A DNA stretch of 64,000 bases from Rhodanobacter sp. AS-Z3 (GCF_029224025.1 NZ_CP119392.1:3371001-3435000); one strand, 5' to 3'; positions 15,430 to 25,569 are shown, counted from the stretch's first letter. The notes: generated by a model not told the origin, from the letters alone. Numbers and translations: made by a program.

Positions 15430-18400
15430 TCAGAACGTGTACTTCACCGTCAACTGCACCGCCCAACGCTGAGCCAGATCGCTCGGGAAGGTCGAGGTCG
15501 GTACCTGCTGCGGGCTGTAGTGGCCGTTGCTATCGATGTAGTTGCTGCACTTTGCGGCACCACCACAGCTGATGTCGTAGATGTATTGACCGTTGGCATC
15601 CACGCCATAGAAGTCAGCCAGATTGCGGTAACCCGGGAAGTTGGCGCGCTTCTCGATACCCCAGTGCTTGTTCAGCAGGTTGGTGAAGTTGTACAGGTCA
15701 AGCTTGATCTTGCCCTTGTTGCCCTTGAACAAGCCCGGAATTTCCTGACTGAAGCTCAGGTCGATCTGGTTGAGCCAGCCTGCACGGTCGCCGTTGCGAC
15801 CAGCGACACCACCCTGATGGTCCTTCAGATAGTCATTCGACTTGATGTAATCGTAGAACTGCTGAATCAGCGCCGGATCGGTACCCGCACGGAAAGAAAC
15901 CTGACCCGGGTTCGGAATGAAGACGAGGTCATTACTGACGCCGTCACCATTGGCATCGTTGCCGAACGTCCAGCTGTACGGCGACGCGTTGTGGCCGTCG
16001 TAGAACAGGCTGGCACTGGTGGCGTAGTTACCGAAGAAGCGATGCTGCCAGTTCAGTCCTGCGATCACCCGACGCGGGATTGAATAGCTCGACGAACTCG
16101 CCTCATTCTCGTTCGGGTTGAAAACGTAATTGTTGTTGTAGGACGACTTGGCAACGCTGCTGGCACCCGGGTTCACTTCCGTAGCGCGACTCCAGGTAAA
16201 GCCGACCATGCCCGACCAGTCAGTCGAGAACGGCTTCTTCAACGACAGCGCAAAGCTATCCGCACTGCCACGACTGGTGTTGGCCAGATTGATGGTGCCG
16301 TCGGAGAAAGCGCCATTGGCAAGGTAGCGTGCGATCTGACCGGTTGCCTTCGGATCGCCCAGCGGATTCTTGTAATAGGTGAAGCGGCCATCCGGCAGCA
16401 CGCCGGTCGGGGCTCCCACGTTCAAGTTCTGATAGAGAATGCCATCACGCACCTTGATGTGCTGATAGTCCGCGGTAGCGATCAGACCCCACCACGGCAA
16501 CTCTTTGTCCATGCCGACACTGAACTTCCAGACACTGGGAATGCGGAAGCCCGGCGAGAGGGTGTTGACTGTCTGCTGCCCCGAACCGACCACACCGTCC
16601 GACTGGTTATGCGCATCGGGAGAGAAAGCCGGCAAATTGACATTGCAGGGTGCTTTCTGGGTCGGACCGCAATTGAACTGGGTCTGGGTTGCGCCCGAAT
16701 TGGAATAGATGTTGCCAATCCACACGCCCGGCGGGTTGGAGATGAACAGGCCGGCACCACCGCGCAACTGGGTCAGGCGTTCGGTATCGAAGTTGTAGTT
16801 GAACGACAGGCGCGGCTGCACAACTCGGTTGCCATCGATGTTGACCTGGTTGGTCGTACCGAAACCACCCTTTGCTGCCGTTCCCGTTTGCTTAACCGGG
16901 TTGTAGCTGCTGGCGATCGGCGCCGCCGCGAACAGCGGATTGTAAGCCGGCAAGTCACTCATCAACGGAACATCGACGCGGATGCCGTACTGGACCGACA
17001 GGTTGTTGGTGACCTGCCAGGTATCCTGCAGGAACACGCCCCACTGCTTGAGCTGGAAGTTGGCCGCGGCATCGGCAAGATTGCCGCTGGTCGGACGGCT
17101 GTAGCGATACTGGTAGTAATTTCCGGCAGCAAAGTTTTGCAGGCCGCTATTGGGACTGGTCTTCAGATCCTCAAACGTGTAACTGCCGAAATAGTTCTGC
17201 AGGAACAGGTTGTAGGCAGTGTCCCTTTCATAGTCAAAACCACCCTTGATGGTGTGATCCCCGGCATAGTACGTGCCAGCCCACGCGGCATTCAGCGTCT
17301 TCACGTCCAGGATGTTCGCCTGGTACGAATAGTTGGTACCGAACTCCACGGCTGGGCCGTTGTAGTTCACGGGATACACCGTGATATCCGGCAGGTCGCC
17401 ACCCGCGACCGGGCTGCTGCCCTTGTGGAACTTGGCGTACGAGAACGTGGTGTCGGTCGAGAACGAGTCGGACCAATCGTCGTAGAAGTGCAGCGCGTAG
17501 CTGGTGTTGTTGGTGGCAGAGTTGTACCAGCCACTGGAAAGCACCAGTTTGCTGCTGGTGCCACCGATAGTCGGCTTGCTTTCCTTCGTCTGGCTGTAGG
17601 TGAAGCTGGCACGATGGCTGTCGCTGATGTTCCAGTCGATCTTGCCGAGATAACGCTTGTCGGTCAGATCCGTGCTGCCACCACCGGCGGTACCGATATC
17701 CGTGATGCCGTACTTGCTGGCTGCAATGGCGCGCACCTGATCGATCATGTCCTGGGTCAGGCCACTGACGATGACGCTGGCGCCACTGCCTTCCGGACCA
17801 TAGGGACTGCCCGAACCGACCTGCTTGCTCTTTTCGGCAGACAGGAAGAAGAACAACTTGTCCTTGATGATCGGGCCACCGACGGTAGCGCCGCCAGTCC
17901 ACTGGCGATCAAAGCCATTGAACGTGGCATCGCTTTCGTTCTTGCCGATCATGTTCTGGTTCTGGAACACGTAGTAGACCGAACCATGGAAATCGTTGGT
18001 GCCGCTCTTGGTCACCGCGTTGACGGTGGCACCCACGCCGCGACGGGTGGCAACGTCATAGTTCGCGGTCGAGATGTTGTATTCCTCGATCGTGTCCTGC
18101 GAGATCGGCGTACCCAGGGTCGGCAGGCCGTTGGCATTCAGACCGAACGGGTCATTCGCACTGACCGAGTCCACCGTGATGTTGTTGTAGCGGCTGTTCT
18201 GACCGATGGCCGAGAACGAACCGGCAGCGCGATCGGTAACCACGATGCGCGGATCGAGGCGCACGATGTTCTGGATCGAACGATCCGGCGTCGGCGTCGC
18301 TTCGATTTCGCGGCTCGACACATTGGTCGAAATACCCTTGTTGTCCGGCGAGAAGGTCTGCGCCAGCGAATTGGCCGAGACGGTCACGCCCTTCAGATCC

Positions 18401-18765
18401 ACTGCGGACTGAGTGCTGGCGCCGCCCATGGTCAGGTTGACCGCGGATTCCTGGGCCAGCTGCAGGTAGACATTGTCCTGCTCGGCCTGAGCCAGGCCGG
18501 CCTTGGAAACGGTCACATCGAACGGGCCGCCGACGCGCAAGCCCTTCGAGGCATAACGACCGTCAGGACCGGTGGTGACGATTTTGGTGGTGCCCGACGG
18601 CTCATGCACGATCTGCACGGTGGCACCGGCAACTGGCTGGCCGCTCGCGTCAAGCACGCGGCCGCTGATCGAAGAGGAGGTGTCCTGCGCCATGGCAGGT
18701 ACCGACGCAGCCAGCAACGAAGCAATGGCAAACGGCAGGAGTTTGGTGCGAATTCGGCTATTCAT
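15430..18765 (-). CDS. Oar-type TonB-dependent outer-membrane receptor
   Basis: A 1111-residue TonB-dependent transporter. A signal peptide (cleavage near AMAQ) precedes a carboxypeptidase-regulatory-like beta-sandwich at about residues 28-115 (SISGRVLDASGQPVAGATVQ). Then come a plug domain and a long beta-barrel ending in the aromatic QLTVKYTF. This layout is the Oar/OmpA-related group abundant in Xanthomonadales. Substrates are usually carbohydrates, peptides or siderophores and cannot be told here. The ATG at 18765 has a GAGGG site; the frame open upstream to 18975 is leader. A strong terminator follows, and no obvious partner transporter is adjacent. Confidence 0.9.
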   Translation of the reverse strand: MNSRIRTKLLPFAIASLLAASVPAMAQDTSSSISGRVLDASGQPVAGATVQIVHEPSGTTKIVTTGPDGRYASKGLRVGGPFDVTVSKAGLAQAEQDNVYLQLAQESAVNLTMGGASTQSAVDLKGVTVSANSLAQTFSPDNKGISTNVSSREIEATPTPDRSIQNIVRLDPRIVVTDRAAGSFSAIGQNSRYNNITVDSVSANDPFGLNANGLPTLGTPISQDTIEEYNISTANYDVATRRGVGATVNAVTKSGTNDFHGSVYYVFQNQNMIGKNESDATFNGFDRQWTGGATVGGPIIKDKLFFFLSAEKSKQVGSGSPYGPEGSGASVIVSGLTQDMIDQVRAIAASKYGITDIGTAGGGSTDLTDKRYLGKIDWNISDSHRASFTYSQTKESKPTIGGTSSKLVLSSGWYNSATNNTSYALHFYDDWSDSFSTDTTFSYAKFHKGSSPVAGGDLPDITVYPVNYNGPAVEFGTNYSYQANILDVKTLNAAWAGTYYAGDHTIKGGFDYERDTAYNLFLQNYFGSYTFEDLKTSPNSGLQNFAAGNYYQYRYSRPTSGNLADAAANFQLKQWGVFLQDTWQVTNNLSVQYGIRVDVPLMSDLPAYNPLFAAAPIASSYNPVKQTGTAAKGGFGTTNQVNIDGNRVVQPRLSFNYNFDTERLTQLRGGAGLFISNPPGVWIGNIYSNSGATQTQFNCGPTQKAPCNVNLPAFSPDAHNQSDGVVGSGQQTVNTLSPGFRIPSVWKFSVGMDKELPWWGLIATADYQHIKVRDGILYQNLNVGAPTGVLPDGRFTYYKNPLGDPKATGQIARYLANGAFSDGTINLANTSRGSADSFALSLKKPFSTDWSGMVGFTWSRATEVNPGASSVAKSSYNNNYVFNPNENEASSSSYSIPRRVIAGLNWQHRFFGNYATSASLFYDGHNASPYSWTFGNDANGDGVSNDLVFIPNPGQVSFRAGTDPALIQQFYDYIKSNDYLKDHQGGVAGRNGDRAGWLNQIDLSFSQEIPGLFKGNKGKIKLDLYNFTNLLNKHWGIEKRANFPGYRNLADFYGVDANGQYIYDISCGGAAKCSNYIDSNGHYSPQQVPTSTFPSDLAQRWAVQLTVKYTF

Positions 18766-19246
18766 TCTGGATCGACCCTCAGGCTCGCAACGAAAGGAAA
18801 ACTTTGATTTGAGGGTCAAAAACGCACCTCGGCCCGGCAAAAGCCGGGCGCCGTATCGGCACGATCCGTGACCCCTGTTTTGATAACGAGCGATCCCAAC
18901 AACCACCTGGATCGCAAGAACATCTGTGCACGCGATCCACTCAGTCGCGGCTTTGTTAAATGATTTTAACGACATTGTATGGCATTTCTGTTGCGTTTAC
19001 ACGCCCCGAATGGCATCTCGCCACTGCCAGAAGCAAAGCTCAATGTGCTTTAAAATCAGTTACATATTGTCATGCAAGCAAATTCTTGCGGCACCCTGCA
19101 GGGCCCTGAGTGATATTTCGGCCATGCCGAAATCGGCGCGCGTGTCGTGATATCCAGCAGACTTGGGCCGAGCTGCTTCCGCAGGAATTCACAGCCTGCA
19201 AACAGCTATACCGTGGGAGGCCGCTGGCTCTGCGAAACCGACCGTC
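18766..19246. other. 480-bp gene-free region upstream of the receptor, with palindromes
   Basis: No gene is supported here. It holds a leader hairpin at 18832-18849 (GCCCGGC, AAAA, GCCGGGC, perfect 7-bp arms). It also holds an AT-rich perfect palindrome at 18955-18970 (GTTAAA, TGAT, TTTAAC), striking in this G+C background and placed about 190 bp before the receptor start. These are candidates for a leader structure and a repressor or activator operator. A further AT-rich stretch lies at 19040-19085. Confidence 0.5.
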
Positions 19247-19858
19247 TCAGATCGCCATGTGCAGGAACGCCGCCACGCCGGCCATGAACATCTGCACCGA
19301 GAGCGCAATCAACAGCATGCCCATCACCCGCTCCAGCGCCGTGAGCACGCTTTCACCGAGCCAGCGGAACAAATAGGTGGCGCTGAGCAGGATCAGCGCG
19401 CTGGCCAGCCAGGCCAGCAACAGGGCGATGGTCCAGTCGGCGGTACGACCAGGCTGGGTATTGGTCAGCAGCAGCAACGCGGCCATCGCCGAGGGGCCGG
19501 CCACGCCAGGTATCGCCATCGGCACGATGAACGGCTCGCCGCCACCGGACTTGCCGAAGATGCCGCTGCCGTCGGCCGGCGGAAACACCATCTTGATGCC
19601 GATCAGAAACAGCACGATGCCACCGGCAATGCTGATCGACTCCTGCTTGAGCTGAAGCAGGCGGAGGATGTACTGGCCGCCGAACAGAAAGGCCAGCAGC
19701 ACGCCCAACGCAATCAGCAACTCGCGCACCATCACGTGGCGGCGACGCTTCGGCGGCACGTCCTTCAGCAAGCTCAGGAACAGCGGGATATTGCCCAACG
19801 GGTCCATGATCAGGAACAGCAGGATGCCCGCGGATAAGGTGGTCATCTGCGATTCCAT
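19247..19858 (-). CDS. MarC/YhgN-family integral membrane protein
   Basis: A 203-residue protein of the MarC family (once linked to multiple antibiotic resistance, now of unknown function), with six hydrophobic segments. Motifs are LIMDPLGNIPLFLSLL near the N terminus, GGIVLFLIGIKMVFP in the middle and PMAIPGVAGPSAMAALLLL, the family's conserved loop. Start choice between ATG 19858 (MESQM) and ATG 19846 (MTTLS) is open. Confidence 0.85.
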   Translation of the reverse strand: MESQMTTLSAGILLFLIMDPLGNIPLFLSLLKDVPPKRRRHVMVRELLIALGVLLAFLFGGQYILRLLQLKQESISIAGGIVLFLIGIKMVFPPADGSGIFGKSGGGEPFIVPMAIPGVAGPSAMAALLLLTNTQPGRTADWTIALLLAWLASALILLSATYLFRWLGESVLTALERVMGMLLIALSVQMFMAGVAAFLHMAI

Positions 19859-19911
19859 CTCGACTCCATTGTGTGCAAGACGCCTGAGCGTCGCCGTTGA
19901 GTAGCGGACGC

Positions 19912-20682
19912 TTAGTCTGTCCGCAAGTCCATGATCGTGCCACGCGCAGCGCTGGCCTGGGCGCTCAGCAAATGGATGACCGCCGCCGCGGCGGTATCCG
20001 GCAACGGTCGCTGCAGGATATCCTCGCCGAAGTATGCCATTTGCCGCAGCGCGGTGCGCATGGGCGCGGGCAGCAAGGCATGCACGCGCAAGGCACCGGC
20101 GTCATTTTCTTCGTGCAGGATCGCCGCGAAGCGTTCCAGCGCCGCCTTCGACGCACCATAAGCGCCCCAGTGCGCGCGCTGCAGCAGCTCGGGGTTATCC
20201 AGCACGAACACCACGGCACTGTCGTCGGCCTGGGTCAGCAACGGCAGGCAGGCCTGGGTCAGCGCGAACGGTGCATTGACGTTGACATGCATGGCGCGCA
20301 ACCAGGCGTCCGGCTTGTGCATGGTGATCGGGGTGAGACCACCGAAACTGACGGCCGCATGCACGATGCCATCCAGACGTCCAAAGTCGCGCTCCAGCCC
20401 TTCGGCCAGCGCGGCGTAATCCTTTGGCGTGGCCACTTCCATATCCAGCGGGTGGATGACCGGCTCGGCCAGGCCTTCCGCCAGCATCGCATCGTAAAGT
20501 TGTTCAAGCTGACGCTTGCGCTTACCGGTGATCACCACGGTGGCGCCGGCGCGTGAAGCGGCACGAGATACCGCGCCGCCAAGGCCGCCATAGGCGCCCG
20601 TAACCAACACCACGCGACCCGCCAGGGTGTCACTCGCTGGCTGCCAAGCTGTCGGCAAGTGTGAAAAAGGCAGCATGCTCAC
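19912..20682 (-). CDS. Short-chain dehydrogenase (YciK-like) lacking the usual catalytic Ser
   Basis: A Rossmann-fold SDR of about 256 residues, closest by eye to YciK. It has the cofactor motif TGAYGGLG and the YGASK active-site pair (Tyr-x3-Lys). Two usual residues are missing: the NAG motif reads HAAV, and the Ser normally 13 residues before the Tyr is Asp (VFVLDNPELLQ). Substrate is unknown and activity is in doubt. The GTG at 20682 overlaps the grxD stop (GTGA); an ATG lies at 20676. Coupling to monothiol glutaredoxin is the only functional hint. Confidence 0.8.
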   Translation of the reverse strand: MSMLPFSHLPTAWQPASDTLAGRVVLVTGAYGGLGGAVSRAASRAGATVVITGKRKRQLEQLYDAMLAEGLAEPVIHPLDMEVATPKDYAALAEGLERDFGRLDGIVHAAVSFGGLTPITMHKPDAWLRAMHVNVNAPFALTQACLPLLTQADDSAVVFVLDNPELLQRAHWGAYGASKAALERFAAILHEENDAGALRVHALLPAPMRTALRQMAYFGEDILQRPLPDTAAAAVIHLLSAQASAARGTIMDLRTD

Positions 20683-21002
20683 CGTGCCACTCCGGCGACG
20701 TCGCTGGCCATGCGCGAGAGCTCGCCCGCCGCTTTCAGTTCTTCGATGATGTCGCAGCCGCCGATCAGCTCGCCCTGGATAAACAGTTGCGGGAAGGTGG
20801 GCCAGTTGGAAAAATGGGGCAAAGCTGCACGGATCTGCGGATCAGCCAGCACATTGACCGCATGGAACCCTGCCCCGGCATCTGCCAGTGCCTGGGCCGC
20901 GCGGCTGGAGAAGCCACACATCGGAAACTTCGGCGTGCCTTTCATGAAAAGCACGATGGGATGCGCGGCCAGCATCGCCTTGATTTGCTCGTTGATGTCC
21001 AT
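20679..21002 (-). CDS. grxD: Monothiol glutaredoxin (CGFS type)
   Basis: GrxD binds a glutathione-coordinated [2Fe-2S] cluster and takes part in Fe-S cluster trafficking. The protein has the CGFS active site (MKGTPKFPMCGFSSR), a cis-proline region (NWPTFPQLFIQGE) and GGCDIIEEL for glutathione binding. The ATG at 21002 (MDINEQIKAML) fits E. coli GrxD; an ATG at 21017 would add five residues. It is divergent from sodB, with 112 bp between starts. Confidence 0.93.
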   Translation of the reverse strand: MDINEQIKAMLAAHPIVLFMKGTPKFPMCGFSSRAAQALADAGAGFHAVNVLADPQIRAALPHFSNWPTFPQLFIQGELIGGCDIIEELKAAGELSRMASDVAGVAR

Positions 21003-21114
21003 AGTTCGGTGATTCATCTTTACAATGCAGGCAGAGCGCTATTGTATCAGCCAGCTGTCGGCTGCCGCCCACTGCGCCGACCTTTTCCCCCAGCCAACGT
21101 CAAGGAGCCTCATC

Positions 21115-21693
21115 ATGGCGATCGAACTTCCCCCGCTTCCGTACGAAAAAAACGCGCTGGAGCCGCACATTTCCGCTGAAACCCTGGATTTCCACTACGG
21201 CAAGCATCATCAGGCCTATGTGACCAATCTCAACAAGCTGATCGAAGGCACCGAGTTTGCCGACGCCTCGCTGGAAGACATCATCAAGAAGTCATCCGGT
21301 GGCATGTTCAACAATGCCGCGCAGGTGTGGAACCACACCTTCTACTGGAACTCGATGAGCCCCAAGGGTGGCGGTGAGCCCAGCGGCAAGCTGGCGGACG
21401 CGATCAACAAGGCGTTCGGCTCGGCCGACAAGTTCAAGGAAGAATTCAGCAAGTCCGCCGCCGGCAACTTCGGCTCGGGCTGGACCTGGCTGGTGCAGCG
21501 TCAGGATGGTTCGCTCGCCATCGTCAACACGTCGAATGCGGCCACGCCGATCACCGGCACTGACAAACCACTGTTTACCGCCGATGTGTGGGAGCACGCG
21601 TACTACATCGACTACCGCAACGCCCGCCCGAAGTATCTGGAAGCGTTCTGGAACCTGGTGAACTGGGACTTCGCGGCGAAGAACCTCGCCTGA
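21115..21693 (+). CDS. sodB: Superoxide dismutase, iron type
   Basis: Cytoplasmic superoxide dismutase of 192 residues. Metal ligands are His27, His74 (NHTFYW), Asp157 and His161 (DVWEHAYY). The sequence [13 protein letters not shown] is typical of Fe-SOD rather than Mn-SOD. The ATG at 21115 has a clear AAGGAG ribosome site; frames opening upstream at 21025 are not used. It is divergent from grxD and ends at a strong bidirectional terminator. Confidence 0.97.
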   Translation: MAIELPPLPYEKNALEPHISAETLDFHYGKHHQAYVTNLNKLIEGTEFADASLEDIIKKSSGGMFNNAAQVWNHTFYWNSMSPKGGGEPSGKLADAINKAFGSADKFKEEFSKSAAGNFGSGWTWLVQRQDGSLAIVNTSNAATPITGTDKPLFTADVWEHAYYIDYRNARPKYLEAFWNLVNWDFAAKNLA

Positions 21694-21714
21694 AACCTGC
21701 GCGTCTGAAACAAG

Positions 21715-21748
21715 AAAGCGGAGCCGGTAGCGGCTCCGCTTTTTTTGT
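21715..21748 (+). terminator. Rho-independent terminator of sodB
   Basis: AAGCGGAGCC and GGCTCCGCTT form a 10-bp stem with a 6-nt loop, followed by a T-run. It sits between convergent sodB and the SulP gene. Confidence 0.92.
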
Positions 21749-21768
21749 GCTTCATGGTCTGCGCCTGA

Positions 21769-23271
21769 TCAACCGAGCCGGTCATCGGCCAGGTGATAGT
21801 GCGGATCTTCGGCAGCGTTTGATTCGACCATCCCGCCAGCCTTGAGCAACAACTCGGCGCAGTCCGGACTCAGATGGCGCAGGTGCAGGCGCTTGCCCAG
21901 CTTCTGATAGCGCTCGGCCAGCGCATCAATCGCCTCGATGGCCGAGTGATCCATCACCTTGGCGGCACCGAATTCGACAATCACCTGCTGCGGATCGTCC
22001 TTCGAATTGAACAGATTCTGGAAGTTTCGCGTCGAGGCAAAGAACAACGTGCCTTTCAATTCATAGATGCGCCGACCCTCAGCGTCGACACGCGTCTCCA
22101 CCTCGATCTGACTGGCATGCTGCCAGGCAAATACCAGCGCCGAGATCACCACGCCCAGCACCACCGCCACCGCCAGGTCGGTAAAAATAGTCACCACCGT
22201 AACCGCCACAATCACCAACGCATCTGCCCGCGGCACCTTGCCCAGTACGCGCACACTGCCCCACGCAAACGTCTTGGCCGAGACCACGAACATCACGCCG
22301 ATCAAGGCCGCCAGCGGAATGCGTTCGATCAACGTCGAACCGAACAGGATGAAACTGAGCAGGCCCAGCCCGGCGACAATGCCGGACAGTCGATGTGTGG
22401 CTCCCGCGCCGACATTGATCATGCTCTGGCCGATCATCGCGCAACCACCCATGCCACCAAAAAAGCCAGTGACGATGTTCGCCGTACCCTGCGCCAGACA
22501 TTCCCGATTGGGTTTGCCGCGGGTATCGGTCATCTCGTCGATCAGGTTCAGGGTCAGCAGCGACTCGATCAGGCCAACCATCGCCATGATCAGCGCATAC
22601 GGAAACACGATCCTCAGCGTGTCGAGATTCCACGGCACGTCAGGCAGATGGAAGCTGGGCAAGCCGCCCTTGATCGAGGCGAGGTCGCCAACCGTGCGGG
22701 TATCAATGTCGAGGAAGTTGGTCAGCAGCGCGACCGCCAGGATCGCCACCAGCGCCGACGGCACCGCCTTGGTCACGCGCGGCAGCAGATAGATGATCAC
22801 GATGGCCAGCGTAACCAGCGCAAGCATCACCCATAACGCCCGACCGACAATCCAGTGTCCCTGCTGCTGGAAGTGCGGCATCTGGGCGAGAAAGATCACG
22901 ATGGCCAGACCGTTGACGAAACCCAGCATCACCGGGTGCGGCACCATGCGGATGAACTTGCCCAGCCGCAACACGCCGAACAGCAATTGCAGCAAACCCA
23001 TCATCACCACGGCGGCAAACAGGTATTGCACGCCTTGCTGCACTACCAACGCCACGATCACCACCGCGATCGCCCCCGTGGCACCGGAGATCATTCCCGG
23101 CCGACCACCCAGCACGGCCGTGATCAGACACATCATGAAGGCGGCATACAAACCAGTCAGCGGATTGACGTGGGCGATCACCGCAAAGGCAATCGCCTCG
23201 GGCACCAGCGCAAATGCCACGGTGAGACCGGACAGCGTGTTGTTCTTCGCTTGCGCGAATGAAAGAAGCAT
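21769..23271 (-). CDS. SulP-family anion transporter
   Basis: A 500-residue SulP transporter. The N-terminal membrane part has about 12-14 segments with the signature GLTVAFALVPEAIAFAVIA and the conserved GATGAIAVV. A cytoplasmic STAS domain follows (about residues 380-490). The family carries sulfate, bicarbonate or dicarboxylates; substrate cannot be read from the sequence. I choose the ATG at 23271 because AGGAAC stands 7 nt upstream; the frame also opens at 23325. Confidence 0.9.
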   Translation of the reverse strand: MLLSFAQAKNNTLSGLTVAFALVPEAIAFAVIAHVNPLTGLYAAFMMCLITAVLGGRPGMISGATGAIAVVIVALVVQQGVQYLFAAVVMMGLLQLLFGVLRLGKFIRMVPHPVMLGFVNGLAIVIFLAQMPHFQQQGHWIVGRALWVMLALVTLAIVIIYLLPRVTKAVPSALVAILAVALLTNFLDIDTRTVGDLASIKGGLPSFHLPDVPWNLDTLRIVFPYALIMAMVGLIESLLTLNLIDEMTDTRGKPNRECLAQGTANIVTGFFGGMGGCAMIGQSMINVGAGATHRLSGIVAGLGLLSFILFGSTLIERIPLAALIGVMFVVSAKTFAWGSVRVLGKVPRADALVIVAVTVVTIFTDLAVAVVLGVVISALVFAWQHASQIEVETRVDAEGRRIYELKGTLFFASTRNFQNLFNSKDDPQQVIVEFGAAKVMDHSAIEAIDALAERYQKLGKRLHLRHLSPDCAELLLKAGGMVESNAAEDPHYHLADDRLG

Positions 23272-23458
23272 CAACAGTTCCTGCAGTGATCGTTGCCGCA
23301 GCGGCATCCAACGACGCCGCGCCACCAGTCAACCGGATTCAGCGGTCACATATGGCACCCGATGACCACGGTGCCGAGAAAACGCCGGGGACACCTGCCA
23401 CGCCGGCGGAAAAACTTCGGCCATGGTAGTGACATCACCCGGCCGGTTTTACTGTGCT

Positions 23459-24613
23459 TTACGACAATGCGTCGATGGTGGGGCGAACCTGCGCCTGACG
23501 CGCCAGCGTCACGGCCAAGGTGTCCAACCGATCTGCCAACACCGCAGGCTCGGCCGCACACACCGTGGCATGGCCGACCTTGCGCCCGGGTCGCGATTGC
23601 TTGCCGTAGTCGTGCCAATGCGCGTCGGCCGCCCCGAGCACGCCAACCGGATCAGGCAACTCGCCAATCCAGTTGAGCATCGCCGACTGTCCGCGTGCGC
23701 TGGTGTCACCCAGCGGCATGCCAAGCACGGCCCGCACATGGTTTTCGAATTGACTAGTGCATGCACCTTCGATGGTCCAGTGACCGGAGTTGTGCACGCG
23801 CGGCGCCATCTCGTTGCCCAGCAGTTGACCATCCTTGACGAACAGCTCCAGCGCAAACACCCCGACATAGCCCAGCCGTTCGGCCAGGATGCGGGCCAGC
23901 TCGGTGGCACGGCCCTGCAGCACATCAATATCCGGCGCAGGCGCAAGACTCATCGACAACACGCCGTCGACATGCCAGTTGCGGGTGAGTGGCCAGGTGC
24001 GGAACTCGCCGTCGCGACCGCGTACGGCGATCACCGAAAGTTCGCGTTCGAACGGTACGAAGGCCTCGAGAATCAACCCGTGCGCCGAAGCCTGGGCGCC
24101 GAGCGCAGCCCACGCCGCATCAGCATCGGCCACCTCATGCAAACGGAACTGGCCCTTGCCGTCATAACCGAGACGCCGGGTTTTCAGAATCGCCGGTGCG
24201 CCGACTGCAGCCAGTGCCTGATCCAGTTGCTCGCGAGTATCCACGGTCATGAAGTCCGGGGTGGGCAAACCGCACTCGCGGAACAGCGTCTTCTCGTCCA
24301 ACCGATCCTGTGCGACCGCCAACGCGTGAGGCGCCGGAAATACGGCGACACGCTCCGCCAGCCAGCGTGCGGTCTCAGCCGGCACGTTCTCGAAATCGAA
24401 GGTCACCACGTCGACCTGGGCGGCGAATTTTTCCAACGCGGCGTAGTCGGTCCAGTTCGCGACTACCAGCGGAGCGACCTGTCCGGCGCAGGCATCAGCC
24501 GCGCTGTCCACCACCAGCGTTTTCACGCCCAGCGGAGCGGCCGCCAGCGCCAGCATGCGGGCCAACTGGCCACCGCCGAGTACGCCCAGCACGGGCTGCT
24601 TGCGCTCGCTCAT
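23459..24613 (-). CDS. purK: N5-carboxyaminoimidazole ribonucleotide synthase
   Basis: PurK carboxylates aminoimidazole ribonucleotide with ATP and bicarbonate in de novo purine synthesis. This ATP-grasp enzyme opens with [16 protein letters not shown]. The ATP-grasp loop is [12 protein letters not shown], the metal site region is [13 protein letters not shown], and [14 protein letters not shown] is the family signature. The ATG at 24613 overlaps the purE stop as ATGA (384 aa). Confidence 0.96.
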   Translation of the reverse strand: MSERKQPVLGVLGGGQLARMLALAAAPLGVKTLVVDSAADACAGQVAPLVVANWTDYAALEKFAAQVDVVTFDFENVPAETARWLAERVAVFPAPHALAVAQDRLDEKTLFRECGLPTPDFMTVDTREQLDQALAAVGAPAILKTRRLGYDGKGQFRLHEVADADAAWAALGAQASAHGLILEAFVPFERELSVIAVRGRDGEFRTWPLTRNWHVDGVLSMSLAPAPDIDVLQGRATELARILAERLGYVGVFALELFVKDGQLLGNEMAPRVHNSGHWTIEGACTSQFENHVRAVLGMPLGDTSARGQSAMLNWIGELPDPVGVLGAADAHWHDYGKQSRPGRKVGHATVCAAEPAVLADRLDTLAVTLARQAQVRPTIDALS

Positions 24614-25098
24614 TGACGTGGGTCCGGCTGTTCCAGCACGGCCTGAGTCTGCCGCGTGCGCCAATCATCCAGCGCACTGGCCAGGGCCGGATCGTGCAAA
24701 GCAAGTACCGCGGCGGCCAGCAGGCCGGCATTTACCGCACCGGCGCGACCGATGGCGAGGGTCCCCACCGGAATGCCGGCCGGCATTTGTGCGATCGACA
24801 GCAGTGAATCCATGCCATTGAGGGCCTTCGACTGCACCGGCACACCGAATACTGGCAAGCGAGTTTTCGCCGCCAGCATGCCGGGCAGATGGGCCGCCCC
24901 ACCCGCGCCGGCGACAATCACCTGGATACCGCGCTGCAGCGCCTGCTCGGCATAGCTGAACAGCAAGTCCGGCGTGCGATGTGCCGAGACCACCTGGACC
25001 TCATGCGCCACGCCCAATTCGGTCAGCACAGTGGCCGTGTGCTGCATGGTTTCCCAGTCCGAACGCGACCCCATCACGACGCCAACGCGCGGCTGCAT
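24610..25098 (-). CDS. purE: N5-carboxyaminoimidazole ribonucleotide mutase
   Basis: PurE moves the carboxyl group made by PurK to give 4-carboxyaminoimidazole ribonucleotide. The class I signature [14 protein letters not shown] binds the phosphate. VVSAHRTPD contains the active-site His, and [11 protein letters not shown] is conserved. Of three in-frame ATGs, 25098 has a good AGGAAC site and gives the usual N terminus (162 aa). Confidence 0.96.
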   Translation of the reverse strand: MQPRVGVVMGSRSDWETMQHTATVLTELGVAHEVQVVSAHRTPDLLFSYAEQALQRGIQVIVAGAGGAAHLPGMLAAKTRLPVFGVPVQSKALNGMDSLLSIAQMPAGIPVGTLAIGRAGAVNAGLLAAAVLALHDPALASALDDWRTRQTQAVLEQPDPRQ

Positions 25099-25177
25099 GC
25101 TTGTTCCTGTCATGGCCGGAATGCCCAAAAACGGCTATTGTACGGGCTTTCACTACCTCGGCACACCCAAGCAACCC

Positions 25178-25447
25178 ATGGACAAGCGCCTGCTCGATAT
25201 TCTGTGCTGCCCCGTCAGCAAAACGCCATTGCGGTCGCTGGCCAAACGCGAACTTGACGTACTGAACGACGGCATCAGCGCCGGCAAAGTTGACACCGTC
25301 GCCGGGGTCAGCCTGCGCGAGCGCGTCAGCGAAGGCCTGATCACCATAGATCGCAAGCTGATCTACCGGGTTGAGGACGGCATTCCGGTGATGTTGCCCG
25401 AAGAAGGTATTGGCACGCTGCAACTGAGCGACTTTCCGGCGGTCTGA
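25178..25447 (+). CDS. Trm112/YcaR-like small protein
   Basis: An 89-residue Trm112-family protein with N-terminal LLDILCCPVSKTPL and C-terminal DGIPVMLPEE. Compared with YcaR (~60 aa), a central insertion of about 25 residues is present. The second zinc-binding cysteine is lost (CPVS rather than CPVC), so a zinc site is unlikely. Trm112 proteins activate methyltransferases in eukaryotes and archaea; the bacterial role is poorly known. It is divergent from purE. An ATG at 25178 is clear by homology. Confidence 0.8.
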   Translation: MDKRLLDILCCPVSKTPLRSLAKRELDVLNDGISAGKVDTVAGVSLRERVSEGLITIDRKLIYRVEDGIPVMLPEEGIGTLQLSDFPAV

Positions 25448-25569
25448 AGCCTTGTTCATGTGCTGAAACGTGTACCAGCGCATGACACACGAGCCTTTTT
25501 TGGCTTATTGTCGTCACCTGCGCGATCCGATACAGGTATCGTAGCGCGTCATGTTCCTGGGGTTTGGCG

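Noticed and set aside
16459..18807. 782-residue open frame on the plus strand
   Set aside because: It runs antisense to the TonB-dependent receptor, whose domains are clear; the frame is low-complexity and shows no family features.
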